Shown here piece by piece: positions 8,448-18,421 of a stretch of DNA of 64,000 nucleotides. Location of the stretch: contig JAOZSR010000002.1 in assembly GCA_029939575.1 (NCBI GenBank), positions 1 to 64,000 of the forward strand. Direction: 5' to 3'. The DNA is from Fidelibacterota bacterium. Its GTDB lineage: Bacteria > Fidelibacterota > UBA2242 > JAOZSR01. Under the pieces are notes generated by a model. That model was not told the DNA's origin. It did not search any database and saw only the letters and a program-made list of their open reading frames with translations. Each line of letters starts with the position of its first letter. The stretch's first letter is position 1. The position numbers and the translations under genes are program-made.

Positions 8448-9050
8448 ATGAAACCTTTGCATACAATTAAAGATATCGAAAATAATATCTACTTAAAATA
8501 TCAACAGGATGGCATATTAGAAACTTTGGTAGGAATTCTAATAATCGGTTTTGCCTTTGGAATCCATTTTGACCTCTATTATATTGGAACAATTTTTTTC
8601 TTGTTTGGTGTTCCGGTTTTCTATGGATTGAAGAAAAAATTCACATTGCCAAAACTTGGATATATTAAATTCAGTAGTACCAGGCAGAATAAAATAAAAA
8701 TGGAAAAATCTGTTTTTAGTATTTTCTTCTCATTAATACTTATTTCAGGCATTATTATATATTTTTATTTTACAAAAGATAATCGGTTTGAACCTTTTCT
8801 AAGAAAATTTATCTTATTACCTTTTGGCATAATTGGTTTAATCTGTTTTTCTTTAATTGCATATTTTAAAAAATTAATTAGGTTTATTTTTTATGCCCTG
8901 GTTCTGCTTCTTTCCACAATTATCGGTCCAATATTAAACCTTCCTGTTCCCCTTTATTTCAGTATTGCAGGCGCGATCATAACAATATCCGGACTAATAT
9001 ATTTAATAATTTTCATCAAAAAATATTCTTCTTATATTGGAGGACAGTAA
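8448..9050 (+). CDS. Membrane protein, paralog 2 of tandem triplet
   Basis: YLKYQQDGILETLVGILIIGF; GLKKKFTLPKLGYIKF; FIKKYS. Confidence 0.7.
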   Translation: MKPLHTIKDIENNIYLKYQQDGILETLVGILIIGFAFGIHFDLYYIGTIFFLFGVPVFYGLKKKFTLPKLGYIKFSSTRQNKIKMEKSVFSIFFSLILISGIIIYFYFTKDNRFEPFLRKFILLPFGIIGLICFSLIAYFKKLIRFIFYALVLLLSTIIGPILNLPVPLYFSIAGAIITISGLIYLIIFIKKYSSYIGGQ

Positions 9051-9652
9051 TGAATAATAAAATTAATCTTACACAAATCGAAAAAAAGGCATTCTTGACT
9101 TATTTCGAGGATGGAATTTTGGATATATGTGTCGGTTTGCTATTTTTAATTCAAGGTTTCCTGTTAGACTTTGGAAAAGCTCCATTCATTTATATTTCAT
9201 GGATACCTGTAATACTGATTTATCCCATAAAGAAAAGTATAACATTTCCAAGAATGGGATTTGTTCAATTTCGGAAAACAAAGAAAAGAAAAAATCAAAA
9301 AACTATCATGTTTCTGATGATGGCCGGTATTGTTGTATTTCTTGCATTATTACTTCATGTAAAAATTTTATCTAAGGGCAATTTCATTGAAAAATTTGGA
9401 TTTATTGTTTTGGGAATTATCATCTCAGCACCTCCATTTATTGGTTCAGTTATTACCGGAATTACTCGCTTCACAATATATTCACTTATATTATTAGTAG
9501 TATTTATTCATGAAAATTTCACTCATTCTACAGTTCCCATAGACTTTATGATCTTTGGTAGCATTATGCTGGTTATCGGAATATTTTTTCTATTCAAATT
9601 CCTAAAAAAATATCCAAATCAAAAAAATGAGGAATTATCTCATGAAAAATAA
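9050..9652 (+). CDS. Membrane protein, paralog 3 of tandem triplet
   Basis: FLTYFEDGILDICVGLLFLIQGF; PIKKSITFPRMGFVQF; KFLKKYP. Confidence 0.7.
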   Translation: MNNKINLTQIEKKAFLTYFEDGILDICVGLLFLIQGFLLDFGKAPFIYISWIPVILIYPIKKSITFPRMGFVQFRKTKKRKNQKTIMFLMMAGIVVFLALLLHVKILSKGNFIEKFGFIVLGIIISAPPFIGSVITGITRFTIYSLILLVVFIHENFTHSTVPIDFMIFGSIMLVIGIFFLFKFLKKYPNQKNEELSHEK

Positions 9653-9959
9653 AACCGAATCAAATGGATTCCCAAAAATTGACAAAATCGTACATGAACC
9701 GGCACGACTTATGATTATGACCTTTCTTTATGTAATTGACAGTTCTGATTTTCTCTTTCTCATGCGTCAAACAGGATTAACAAAAGGAAATCTTTCATCC
9801 CATATGAATAAACTTGAAGATGCCGGATATGTTGACATAGAAAAAAAATTCATTGATAAAATTCCCAGAACAATGCTCAAACTTTCAAAAAAAGGACGAA
9901 AAGCTTTTAAAGATTACAGGAACACTATAATTGAATTATTTAAAGATATGCCGGAATGA
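9642..9959 (+). CDS. Winged-helix (HTH_27/MarR-like) transcriptional regulator, paralog of 5051..5362
   Basis: HEPARLMIMTFLYVIDSSDFLFLMRQTGLTKGNLSSHMNKLEDAGYVDIEKKF...KKGRKAFKDY; start set to the internal ATG overlapping the previous stop. Confidence 0.8.
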   Translation: MKNKTESNGFPKIDKIVHEPARLMIMTFLYVIDSSDFLFLMRQTGLTKGNLSSHMNKLEDAGYVDIEKKFIDKIPRTMLKLSKKGRKAFKDYRNTIIELFKDMPE

Positions 9960-10015
9960 AAACATATCCATTTTGCAAGTATTAACTATCTATGATAAAT
10001 TTTATTTATCTTTTT

Positions 10016-10033
10016 TGTAAAGCAGACTTGACA
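10016..10033. promoter_or_regulatory. Operator half-copy TGTAAAG-CAGA-CTTGACA
   Basis: One mismatch in the arms relative to the perfect copy at 10061. Confidence 0.55.
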
Positions 10034-10060
10034 TTACCAATTTCACAACCTATATTTCAA

Positions 10061-10078
10061 TGTAAAGCGAACTTTACA
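10061..10078. promoter_or_regulatory. Operator TGTAAAG-CGAA-CTTTACA upstream of the XRE regulator
   Basis: Perfect 7-bp arms, 45 bp from the first copy, 18 bp before the ATG. Confidence 0.7.
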
Positions 10079-10095
10079 ATAACTGGAGATTAACG

Positions 10096-10314
10096 ATGAA
10101 GCCAAAAATTATTAACCAGGTCAGAGAATTTAGAAAATCATCTGCTATGACTCAGGACGAACTTGCTCACCTCACTAAAGTCAGCAGGCAATCGATTATT
10201 TCTATAGAAAAAGGTAAATATATACCAAGTCTTCCCCTTGCATTGAAATTGTCACAAATTTTCAACTGTTCAACAGATAAACTATTTTTTTTGGAGGAAA
10301 AACACCATGGATGA
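10096..10314 (+). CDS. XRE-family HTH regulator
   Basis: REFRKSSAMTQDELAHLTKVSRQSIISIEKGKYIPSLPLALKLSQIFNCSTDKLF. Confidence 0.9.
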   Translation: MKPKIINQVREFRKSSAMTQDELAHLTKVSRQSIISIEKGKYIPSLPLALKLSQIFNCSTDKLFFLEEKHHG

Positions 10315-10501
10315 AAGATTTATACTTCACAGATTGTATTCGACTCGATTTTCTATGTTAATTGGACTTATTGCTATGTTTATATGGTTCAATATTGAAA
10401 TGTTTAAAAATGATACTTTACGCTGGGATATTTTTTATTTTATATTGATTTTCGCAGTTAGTAAAGTTGGCGCAATGATCTATTTTAAATTGACTAATTA
10501 A
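10307..10501 (+). CDS. Small two-TM protein overlapping the XRE gene
   Basis: 64 aa, two hydrophobic segments, 8-bp overlap. Confidence 0.6.
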   Translation: MDERFILHRLYSTRFSMLIGLIAMFIWFNIEMFKNDTLRWDIFYFILIFAVSKVGAMIYFKLTN

Positions 10502-10565
10502 GTTGAAATCGTGAATTGGTTAAATTCGTTGAAGTTGGAAATTAGGAAAATAAAAGGAAAAAATT

Positions 10566-10850
10566 ATGTTATTACTTTCAAAAAAATTTCGGGAAAAATT
10601 TAATACAGCACAAAAAATGATTGGATTAGGTCAGGCATTATTGGTATTTGGACTTGTCTTACTGGCTCTCGGAGTATTGACAATGAATATTATTGATGGT
10701 AATCTAATGACTGATTATTTTAATGCAGAAAATTGGGATACAAGACTCAACAACTTTCTTTCTGGATTATCATTAGGTTTAGGTTCCGTCTTAATGGGAC
10801 TTTCTATTGTGCTAAATGTACAAGGCATTAAAATGTATAAAAAAAAATAA
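10566..10850 (+). CDS. Small membrane protein
   Basis: 94 aa, two hydrophobic segments. Confidence 0.55.
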   Translation: MLLLSKKFREKFNTAQKMIGLGQALLVFGLVLLALGVLTMNIIDGNLMTDYFNAENWDTRLNNFLSGLSLGLGSVLMGLSIVLNVQGIKMYKKK

Positions 10851-10926
10851 GCGGACAACCATAATCTTTTAATAGAATCAAAAAACCTTAGAAATGGCAT
10901 AAATTATTTAATATAATGGTAAACAA

Positions 10927-11964
10927 ATGAAAATAGTTTTAAAATTACTTATAATTATCATAACAATTCCAACAATATCCTTTTCACAGATTCCATATCT
11001 TAACACCCTGATTTCTGACACTTTGTTCATAAAGATAAAAAACGATTCCCTTGTAGATAATTTTCAGAATAATTATAATATTTCTGATATTAGAAAATAT
11101 TCAGATAATGTTATTGGAATTACACAAATCAATAAATATAAATACTTTCCGGTTGATCAATATCTCTTTTTAAATCATTCAATTTCTAATTTATTAGGAT
11201 ATAAACTTGCTTCTGATTCAATTAATTTCCAGCATAAATTAATAATAGAAGATATTAATCTATGGAATGATACAAAATCCTTTTTCAAAAAAGCCCGGAT
11301 TTTGAGTGGATATTCATATCTTGTTGATGAAAATGATAATAAAACAAAAGATTGGTTGTGGGAAATTCGCTATAAAAATAAAAAGAAACTGGAGATTGAA
11401 GAAAATCTTTCCAATATCTTTGATACATGGCTATCTTCACAAACAGATTCTTTGAAATATTTAAATTTCAACACCCAAATTTATCCTTATAAATATCGCA
11501 GGGTTTTGGAGTCCTGGTTTGACTTTATCTTACTTCCTGATGGTTTCATTATCAATGGAAACCTGACTTTGAATTTTCCCCAAAACCATAAAAACAAATG
11601 GTTCCTGGGATCAGCAGGAATGTATTATCGAAAATCCTCCTATCATGAATCCTTTACTGTTGGTGGATTTGACCAGCACTGGTTCAAGCGATTTTCACCT
11701 ACAATAGTTTGGCGAAATAATAGTACATTTAGATTCGGTATCAATAGTTTCAATCATGAAAAATTTGAGCATGTTGATTATTGGAATATTCTGATGCTAA
11801 ATCTTGGGTTTTCTTCATCTTTTGAATATCGACCAAAAATTTTCCGAGGATTATTTTGTGGCGGAGGACTTTATCTCAACATAAATGGTTTGCCCTATAT
11901 TCCCGAAAAAATTAAAATCGTTGAACCCGGTATTTTTACTACAATAGGAATTTGTCTGCCATGA
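10927..11964 (+). CDS. Exported protein of unknown function
   Basis: Signal peptide (LLIIIITIPTISFSQ), 4-bp overlap with the following TonB receptor; family not recognised. Confidence 0.6.
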   Translation: MKIVLKLLIIIITIPTISFSQIPYLNTLISDTLFIKIKNDSLVDNFQNNYNISDIRKYSDNVIGITQINKYKYFPVDQYLFLNHSISNLLGYKLASDSINFQHKLIIEDINLWNDTKSFFKKARILSGYSYLVDENDNKTKDWLWEIRYKNKKKLEIEENLSNIFDTWLSSQTDSLKYLNFNTQIYPYKYRRVLESWFDFILLPDGFIINGNLTLNFPQNHKNKWFLGSAGMYYRKSSYHESFTVGGFDQHWFKRFSPTIVWRNNSTFRFGINSFNHEKFEHVDYWNILMLNLGFSSSFEYRPKIFRGLFCGGGLYLNINGLPYIPEKIKIVEPGIFTTIGICLP

Positions 11965-14267
11965 AAAAAATAATATCATTATTACTCCTCTGTTTTAACA
12001 TCACTTTTGCATATAACATTTCCGGTTACGTGATGGACAAAAGTTCCGGTGAAACAATAATTGGTGTTAACATCATGGTAAAAGATTCAAATAACGGAAC
12101 CGCGACCAATAATGATGGTTTTTTTATAATCCGTAATTTGAATGTTGGTGAAATCACCCTGCAATTTTCACATATTTCATATAAAATTTTCAAGAAAACA
12201 ATTACCCTGTCTAACAAAAATATATTCCTGGGAAACATTCCTCTGGAAACAACTTCAATTGAAACAGAGGCAATTGAAGTAACCGGAAAACGCAGTACAA
12301 TTATTGAAAAAGATCTTGATATTGCAAGTTTTGAAGTTGATCCAATCATTTTGTTTGAAGTACCCCAAATGAACAAAGATGTTTTTAAATTGATGAAATT
12401 TTCTCCCAGTGTTACAATTTCAGATCCTGCCTCTCCCCAATTTCATGTTCGGGGAAGTGATCCCGGAGAAAATCTTGTTCAATTGGATGGAATGACAGTT
12501 TACAATCCCCAACACTTCATGGCATCACAAGCCATTTTCAATCCTTATTCTATCAAAAATATAGAAATGCTGGTGGGTGGTTTTGATGCAGAACATGGTG
12601 GAAGGAATGCTTCAATTTTAAATATTACTTCCAGGGAAGGCCACAAAGATGAAGTTCATGGCGAATTTAAGCCCTCTATATCCGGATTATCCGGAGCTAT
12701 TGAATTTCCGATAAATGATAAATCAACTGCTATGATCTCCGGTCGCTATTACTCTGATTTAATGTTCCGGATCATGATGGGTGTTCCGAATACAATGTCT
12801 GATATCATCGGTACTTTCCAAACAAAAATGGGGAATACAAGATTGAGTTTTACAGGATTTCATGCCCAGGATTATATGGATTACAATGTTTCAAATTTTA
12901 TGATTTACCTGTCTGATCCTGTTTTTGATAATTTTGAAGAAGGATTTATTACCAAAACCAATAACAATGCCTATGGCATACATACTCATTCAGTTCTCTT
13001 ACCAAATTTACTTCTGGATAACCATATTTATTATTCTGCATCAAATGTGGCAAATGATACTTATTTTAAAATGACTTTTTCTGATAGTACAATGGATGAT
13101 TTCGGAGTATCCCTGAATTTTCGAACAAAAATCACCAATAAGATTTCTGACTACACTGTCAAATCCGGACTTACTTATTTCACCTTCTGGAATCAAGCTC
13201 TGAAACTCGGAACAGAACTCAATTTTCTGAATTTTGAAAACCGAATCGGTCAATCTTTTATTACAGAAGAAGTGACAAAAAGAGGTGCAGATCTTCAGGC
13301 TTTTTACCTGCAGGATAAAATCGATCTGGGTAATGTAATTTTCAAAGCTGGGCTGAGAAACACAAGATTTCAGAACGAGAATGTCTGGCGAATTGAACCT
13401 CGGCTTTCATTGGCTATTAAAAGCAATATTACAACTCTGAAGTTTGCCTGGGGAAAATACAATCAATATATCACGACTATGAATTCCAAAGACAATGAAT
13501 TTGTTCAAACCTTGGAATACTTTAATAGTCTGGAAAATTATGAGCCCATAGCTTCTGAACAATTTATTGCAGGATTTGAAGGTTATCTAAATGAAGATAT
13601 TTTCTGTTCGGTAACCGGATATTACAAAGACCTCTTTCGTCTATATAAATTTGATTATTCTGATGCGTCAGGTGAGCAAGCACCGGAAGCAGGTAAAGGT
13701 AAAGCCTATGGAATTGAAACTTTGATCCGTGGAAAATTCGGAAAACTGTCCGGTTGGATAAGTTATACATTATCCAGAGGAACCCGTAGTTTTCCATCTT
13801 ATCGGAATGGCAAAGAATTTCTCTATGATGGAGATCAAACCCATAATATTAAATCAGTTTTGATGTATAATCTAACCCGTGATATCACCGCAAGCACGAC
13901 ACTTCAATTCAGCAGTGGTTATCCAAAAACCTGGGAAACCGGAAAATATAATCAATATAGTTATGATGTTGTAAATGATTGGATTGGAATTTTTCCAAAA
14001 GATATTACTCCGGCAAAAAATAATGTCCGTTATCCACCAAGGATGTTGCTGGATATTGGCTGGAAGAAAAAATTGAGATCTGGTTTCGGCTATAATCTGG
14101 CTGAATATTTAGGTTCAGAAAATGCATATTTTACAATGACGATCAAAAATGTCCTGTTTTTAAAACGTAATCCTTACTACTATTTTTATCTAGAAGACTA
14201 TGGATATTATGGATTTGGAATGAACTATATGCCCAGTGTATCTGCCGGATATAGTATAAAATTTTAG
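11961..14267 (+). CDS. TonB-dependent receptor with carboxypeptidase-regulatory-like domain
   Basis: ISGYVMDKSSGETIIGVNIMVKDSNNGTATNNDGFF; plug SPQFHVRGSDPGENLVQLDGMTVYNPQH; start set at MKKIISLLLL. Confidence 0.85.
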   Translation: MKKIISLLLLCFNITFAYNISGYVMDKSSGETIIGVNIMVKDSNNGTATNNDGFFIIRNLNVGEITLQFSHISYKIFKKTITLSNKNIFLGNIPLETTSIETEAIEVTGKRSTIIEKDLDIASFEVDPIILFEVPQMNKDVFKLMKFSPSVTISDPASPQFHVRGSDPGENLVQLDGMTVYNPQHFMASQAIFNPYSIKNIEMLVGGFDAEHGGRNASILNITSREGHKDEVHGEFKPSISGLSGAIEFPINDKSTAMISGRYYSDLMFRIMMGVPNTMSDIIGTFQTKMGNTRLSFTGFHAQDYMDYNVSNFMIYLSDPVFDNFEEGFITKTNNNAYGIHTHSVLLPNLLLDNHIYYSASNVANDTYFKMTFSDSTMDDFGVSLNFRTKITNKISDYTVKSGLTYFTFWNQALKLGTELNFLNFENRIGQSFITEEVTKRGADLQAFYLQDKIDLGNVIFKAGLRNTRFQNENVWRIEPRLSLAIKSNITTLKFAWGKYNQYITTMNSKDNEFVQTLEYFNSLENYEPIASEQFIAGFEGYLNEDIFCSVTGYYKDLFRLYKFDYSDASGEQAPEAGKGKAYGIETLIRGKFGKLSGWISYTLSRGTRSFPSYRNGKEFLYDGDQTHNIKSVLMYNLTRDITASTTLQFSSGYPKTWETGKYNQYSYDVVNDWIGIFPKDITPAKNNVRYPPRMLLDIGWKKKLRSGFGYNLAEYLGSENAYFTMTIKNVLFLKRNPYYYFYLEDYGYYGFGMNYMPSVSAGYSIKF

Positions 14268-14275
14268 AGGAAAAA

Positions 14276-15109
14276 ATGACTAAGATATTTAAAGTAAAAT
14301 CTGCAGAGAAAAGACTAAGTAATTTTATAACTATAAATCTTATAATTATTTCGGTCAGTTTTTTAATAACTCTAATATCTTCTTGTGAATTACCACATCA
14401 GCCCGGACCAATGCCTAAGGAAATCATAGATCTGAACTTTGAACCCGGTTTTAATATATTGGGAGTAGTTCGATTAAATGGAAACAATCCCGAATCTTTT
14501 GTTTTTTTAGATGAAGCTCTAAAAACTGAAGATTATTACAAATATGAAAATCGATATGAGATAACTAATGCTTCTGTAATTATTAGTGATAATGACTCCT
14601 TATATCATTTTAATATTTATGATGAAATAGATTCAACCAGATATATCAACCAAAATTTTATACCTAAAGAAAATAAAACTTATTATCTGGAAATTTCCGC
14701 CACAGGAACATACGGAGATCTTCATCTTACAGCAGAAACTATCGTCCCAACTATTCCATCTCTAAATAAAAATTCCATAATTTTAAAAAATGACAACATA
14801 TCTTTCGATCTGTTTACTACAGATAATGCATTTCGATATGATATAGTTTTATTTTTTCAGAATGAAGAAATACGAGAATCAATTCTAATAAATGAAAGTA
14901 GCACACAAAATATTGAAATTAATTTCTCTAAGCAATTGGGAGAGCCTGTTTATATTGGAATTGCTGCTTATGATAAAAATCTCACTCAATATTTGAATGC
15001 AACATCGTCGATTATTCCTCAAACATACCATGAAGATATTTCTACTGTTGATGAGGGTTATGGATGTTTTGGTGCAATTAGTTTAAATTCAATTAAGTTG
15101 AGCGATTAA
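14276..15109 (+). CDS. DUF4249-like lipoprotein
   Basis: Lipobox-like ISSCELPHQPG; position directly after a TonB receptor; NASVIISDNDSLYHF. Confidence 0.5.
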   Translation: MTKIFKVKSAEKRLSNFITINLIIISVSFLITLISSCELPHQPGPMPKEIIDLNFEPGFNILGVVRLNGNNPESFVFLDEALKTEDYYKYENRYEITNASVIISDNDSLYHFNIYDEIDSTRYINQNFIPKENKTYYLEISATGTYGDLHLTAETIVPTIPSLNKNSIILKNDNISFDLFTTDNAFRYDIVLFFQNEEIRESILINESSTQNIEINFSKQLGEPVYIGIAAYDKNLTQYLNATSSIIPQTYHEDISTVDEGYGCFGAISLNSIKLSD

Positions 15110-15215
15110 TAATATTTTTATCATGTAACCTGATATGATTTTCTTTTGATTATTCAATCTCTTTGTGTACTTTTTATTTTTCAAATTTTTTATAAATAAA
15201 ATATAAAGGATAGAT

Positions 15216-16133
15216 ATGAAAGTTCTTGAAACAAACAAAATCATCAAAAAGTTTGGAGATTTCACAGCAGTTAATGAAATCTCATTTTCCATTGAAGAAG
15301 GGAAAATATTTGGATTATTAGGGCCTAACGGAGCCGGAAAAACTACCACAATTCGTATGATTATGGACATCATCGCCCCTGACTCCGGTTCTATATCCAT
15401 TATGGGTAAACCTCATAATGGAATGGCTACCGATAATATTGGCTATTTGCCGGAAGAAAGAGGAATGTATCGAAAAATGAAAGTTAGAGAGGTTTTGATC
15501 TTTCTGGCTGCTCTGAAATCCATGAAAAAGAAGGATGCGGATAAGGAAATTGATTATTGGTTAAAAAAAATTAACCTAACAGATTGGAAAAATAAAAAAA
15601 TTGAAGAACTGTCAAAAGGTATGCAGCAAAAAATCCAGTTTATCGGAACAGTTCTGCATAAACCAAAACTGTTAATTCTGGATGAACCCTTTGGCGGGCT
15701 TGATCCCATTAATCAAAACCTAATCAAAGACCTGATGGTTGAACTTAAAGAAAAAGGTACAACAATTATTTTCTCTACTCATGTTATGGAAAGTGCAGAG
15801 AAACTTTGTGATGAAATTTTCCTAATAAACAAAGGTATAGAAATAATATACGGAAATCTGTCAGATGTTAAAAAAAGTTATGGAAAAGAAAATATTCTGA
15901 TTGAATTTGACGGAGATGATTCTTTTCTTAAAAAATCCGATCAAATCAAAAAATTTAATAATTATGGAAAATATGCAGAAGCACAATTAATTAAAAACGC
16001 AGACACTCAATTAATACTCCGGGAAGCAATGAAAACCTGTAAAATCCGAAAATTCGAAATTAACGAACCTTCGCTTCATGATATTTTTATAGAATCTGTA
16101 GGTGAAGCAAACACAGAAGGAGAACTGGAATGA
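15216..16133 (+). CDS. ABC transporter ATP-binding protein (NatA-like)
   Basis: Walker A GPNGAGKTT, signature LSKGMQQKIQF, Walker B LLILDEPFGGLDP. Confidence 0.9.
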   Translation: MKVLETNKIIKKFGDFTAVNEISFSIEEGKIFGLLGPNGAGKTTTIRMIMDIIAPDSGSISIMGKPHNGMATDNIGYLPEERGMYRKMKVREVLIFLAALKSMKKKDADKEIDYWLKKINLTDWKNKKIEELSKGMQQKIQFIGTVLHKPKLLILDEPFGGLDPINQNLIKDLMVELKEKGTTIIFSTHVMESAEKLCDEIFLINKGIEIIYGNLSDVKKSYGKENILIEFDGDDSFLKKSDQIKKFNNYGKYAEAQLIKNADTQLILREAMKTCKIRKFEINEPSLHDIFIESVGEANTEGELE

Positions 16134-17434
16134 GTAAAAAAATATTTGCTGTAATAAAAAGAGAATACTGGACACGTGCAAAAACCAAAGGATTTATTAT
16201 CGGAACTCTAATTTTTCCTCTATTTTTAGTTCTGATTTTCGGTGGAATTTTTATAGTTCAAAAAGTATTTACACCATCAACCAGAACCTATTATATTGTC
16301 GATAATTCTAATCAAATTTACTCAAAATTTTCCACTCAACTTACTGATACCTTAAAATCCGGTGAATTGAAATTCAAATTTTTTGAGAAAAAAGTTGAAC
16401 CTCAATTAATGGAATCAACCATAAAACAATTCCAGGAAGAAGTCCGAAACAAACAAATCTATGGATATTTAGTTATACCTGAGGATATAGTTGAATCCAA
16501 AGAGGTTAAATATGCGGCTCAGAGTGTCAGTGATTTCGAAGAACAAAGGTCGTTACAATGGGCTCTGTCAAAAGTTGTCTCAGATATTCGCCTTGAAAAA
16601 ATGGGCCTGGACGCTAATAAAATCAGACATGAAATGTGGTTAGGAAACATCAAATTGATTAGCAATCAAATTACAGAAAAAGGAGAAATTGAAAAAAGTG
16701 GCACATCCAGCTTTCTCCTGACCTATATCCTGGCTTATGTAATGTTTCTGATGATGATGATTTATGGTACTATGGTTATGCGAAGTGTTATCGAAGAAAA
16801 AAGTCAGCGTATTACTGAGATGATTGTATCAGCGATTAAACCTTTTGAATTAATGTTTGGAAAAATTGTTGGTATTTGCGCCTTGGGAATCACACAATTA
16901 ACTATTTTTGGTATTATGTTGTTTTTTATAGTAAAATATGGTGAACCAATAATGATAAAATTAGGTGCAACTGATACTGAGTTTCTGAATATTATCAAAC
17001 ATATTAACTTCACTGTACCTATTTTTCTTTTCTTTATTTTCTACTTTGTAATTGGATTTGTTTTCTTTTCTGCTCTTTATGCATCAATTGGAGCAATTGT
17101 AAATACTGAAGATGAGGGACAACAGTTCATGCCCCCTTTGGTTATTATTTTACTTTTAAGTTACTTCATAATGTTTGCTGCGGTCAAAAACCCGGATACA
17201 ACTATGGCTTTTTGGGCATCATTAATTCCTTTTTTCACACCTTTAGTAATGTTTGGAAGAGTCGCTGTAAGCGATCCGGCTTTACCTTCCGGAGCAATAC
17301 TATCCATTTTTACAATGATCTTATCTACCATATTAATTATCTGGCTGGCTAGTAAAATCTATAGAGTAGGCATTCTGATGTGTGGAAAAAAAGTATCCCT
17401 TAAAGAAGCAGTAAAGTGGATAAAATATAAATAA
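16130..17434 (+). CDS. ABC transporter permease (NatB/ABC-2 type)
   Basis: IKREYWTRAKTKGFIIGTLIFPL; VMRSVIEEKSQRITEMIVSAIKPFELMFGKI; 4-bp overlap with the ATPase gene. Confidence 0.88.
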   Translation: MSKKIFAVIKREYWTRAKTKGFIIGTLIFPLFLVLIFGGIFIVQKVFTPSTRTYYIVDNSNQIYSKFSTQLTDTLKSGELKFKFFEKKVEPQLMESTIKQFQEEVRNKQIYGYLVIPEDIVESKEVKYAAQSVSDFEEQRSLQWALSKVVSDIRLEKMGLDANKIRHEMWLGNIKLISNQITEKGEIEKSGTSSFLLTYILAYVMFLMMMIYGTMVMRSVIEEKSQRITEMIVSAIKPFELMFGKIVGICALGITQLTIFGIMLFFIVKYGEPIMIKLGATDTEFLNIIKHINFTVPIFLFFIFYFVIGFVFFSALYASIGAIVNTEDEGQQFMPPLVIILLLSYFIMFAAVKNPDTTMAFWASLIPFFTPLVMFGRVAVSDPALPSGAILSIFTMILSTILIIWLASKIYRVGILMCGKKVSLKEAVKWIKYK

Positions 17435-17444
17435 TATTCTTTAT

Positions 17445-17482
17445 AAAAAAGCCGCTTCAAATACTATTTAGCGGCTTTTTTT
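17445..17482 (+). terminator. Rho-independent terminator
   Basis: AAAAAAGCCGCT...AGCGGCTTTTTTT. Confidence 0.85.
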
Positions 17483-17545
17483 AATTCTAAATATTAAGAG
17501 GGCAGATGATTAAAATGGAATAATCTGCCTTGCGATTATAAATTT

Positions 17546-18361
17546 TCAACCTAAAATTTTAATCACCTTAGTTGCAATTTCTCCAAAATTAGAGGCTGTT
17601 TTACTTTCAGGATATTTCAGTACAATCGGAGTTCCTGCATCGCCACATTCCCGATTTTCTTTTTCCATTGGAATATGTCCAAGAAATTCCACACCCATTT
17701 CTTCAGCCATTTTTTTTCCACCACCGATTCCAAAAAAATCAATTTCTTTATCACAATGAGGACAGACAAATCCTGACATATTCTCTATCACACCAATTTT
17801 GGGAATATTCAGTTTTTTTGCCATGTTCACTGCCCTGCGGCAATCCATTAATGAAACTTCCTGTGGAGTAGTAACCACAATCGCCATCTGAGGTAGCATT
17901 TTTTGAGATGCTGTCAAGACTTCGTCCCCGGTTCCCGGAGGCATATCCGAAAGTAAGACATCAAGTTTGTCCCAAACAACATCAGCTAAAAATTGTGTAA
18001 TGACTCCTGAGCGCAAAGGTCCGCGCCAGATAACAGGCTGATTATCCGGAATCATTGGCGCAATTGACATCACTCGTAAATCATGTTTAATTTGAGGTAA
18101 AATTCTATTTTCATCCATTGGTTGTGGTTGACCTTCAAGCCCAACCATTAATGGAATATTTGGTCCTGTAATATCAGCATCCAAAATTCCAATTTTTTTA
18201 TCTTGTTTAATTAGTGAATAAGCGAGGTTTACGGCAACTGTGCTTTTCCCAACTCCACCTTTACCACTAAAAACAACAATCCGGTTCTGAATTATATTTA
18301 AATTCTCAGAAATCCGTTTATCCTGCTGTATCATCTTATCCTGTTGATTCATTTGTTCCAT
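17546..18361 (-). CDS. Mrp/NBP35-family P-loop ATPase
   Basis: VFSGKGGVGKSTVAVNLAY, CPHCDKEIDFFG; lacks an N-terminal MIP18 domain. Confidence 0.9.
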   Translation of the reverse strand: MEQMNQQDKMIQQDKRISENLNIIQNRIVVFSGKGGVGKSTVAVNLAYSLIKQDKKIGILDADITGPNIPLMVGLEGQPQPMDENRILPQIKHDLRVMSIAPMIPDNQPVIWRGPLRSGVITQFLADVVWDKLDVLLSDMPPGTGDEVLTASQKMLPQMAIVVTTPQEVSLMDCRRAVNMAKKLNIPKIGVIENMSGFVCPHCDKEIDFFGIGGGKKMAEEMGVEFLGHIPMEKENRECGDAGTPIVLKYPESKTASNFGEIATKVIKILG

Positions 18362-18421
18362 TGATTTCCTTTCATATTTTTCACAAGTAAGTTATTATGA
18401 TTACTTATTACTTAGTCAAAT

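Noticed and set aside
12026-12376. 116-aa minus-strand ORF
   Set aside because: Antisense to the TonB receptor N-terminal domain; no recognisable family.
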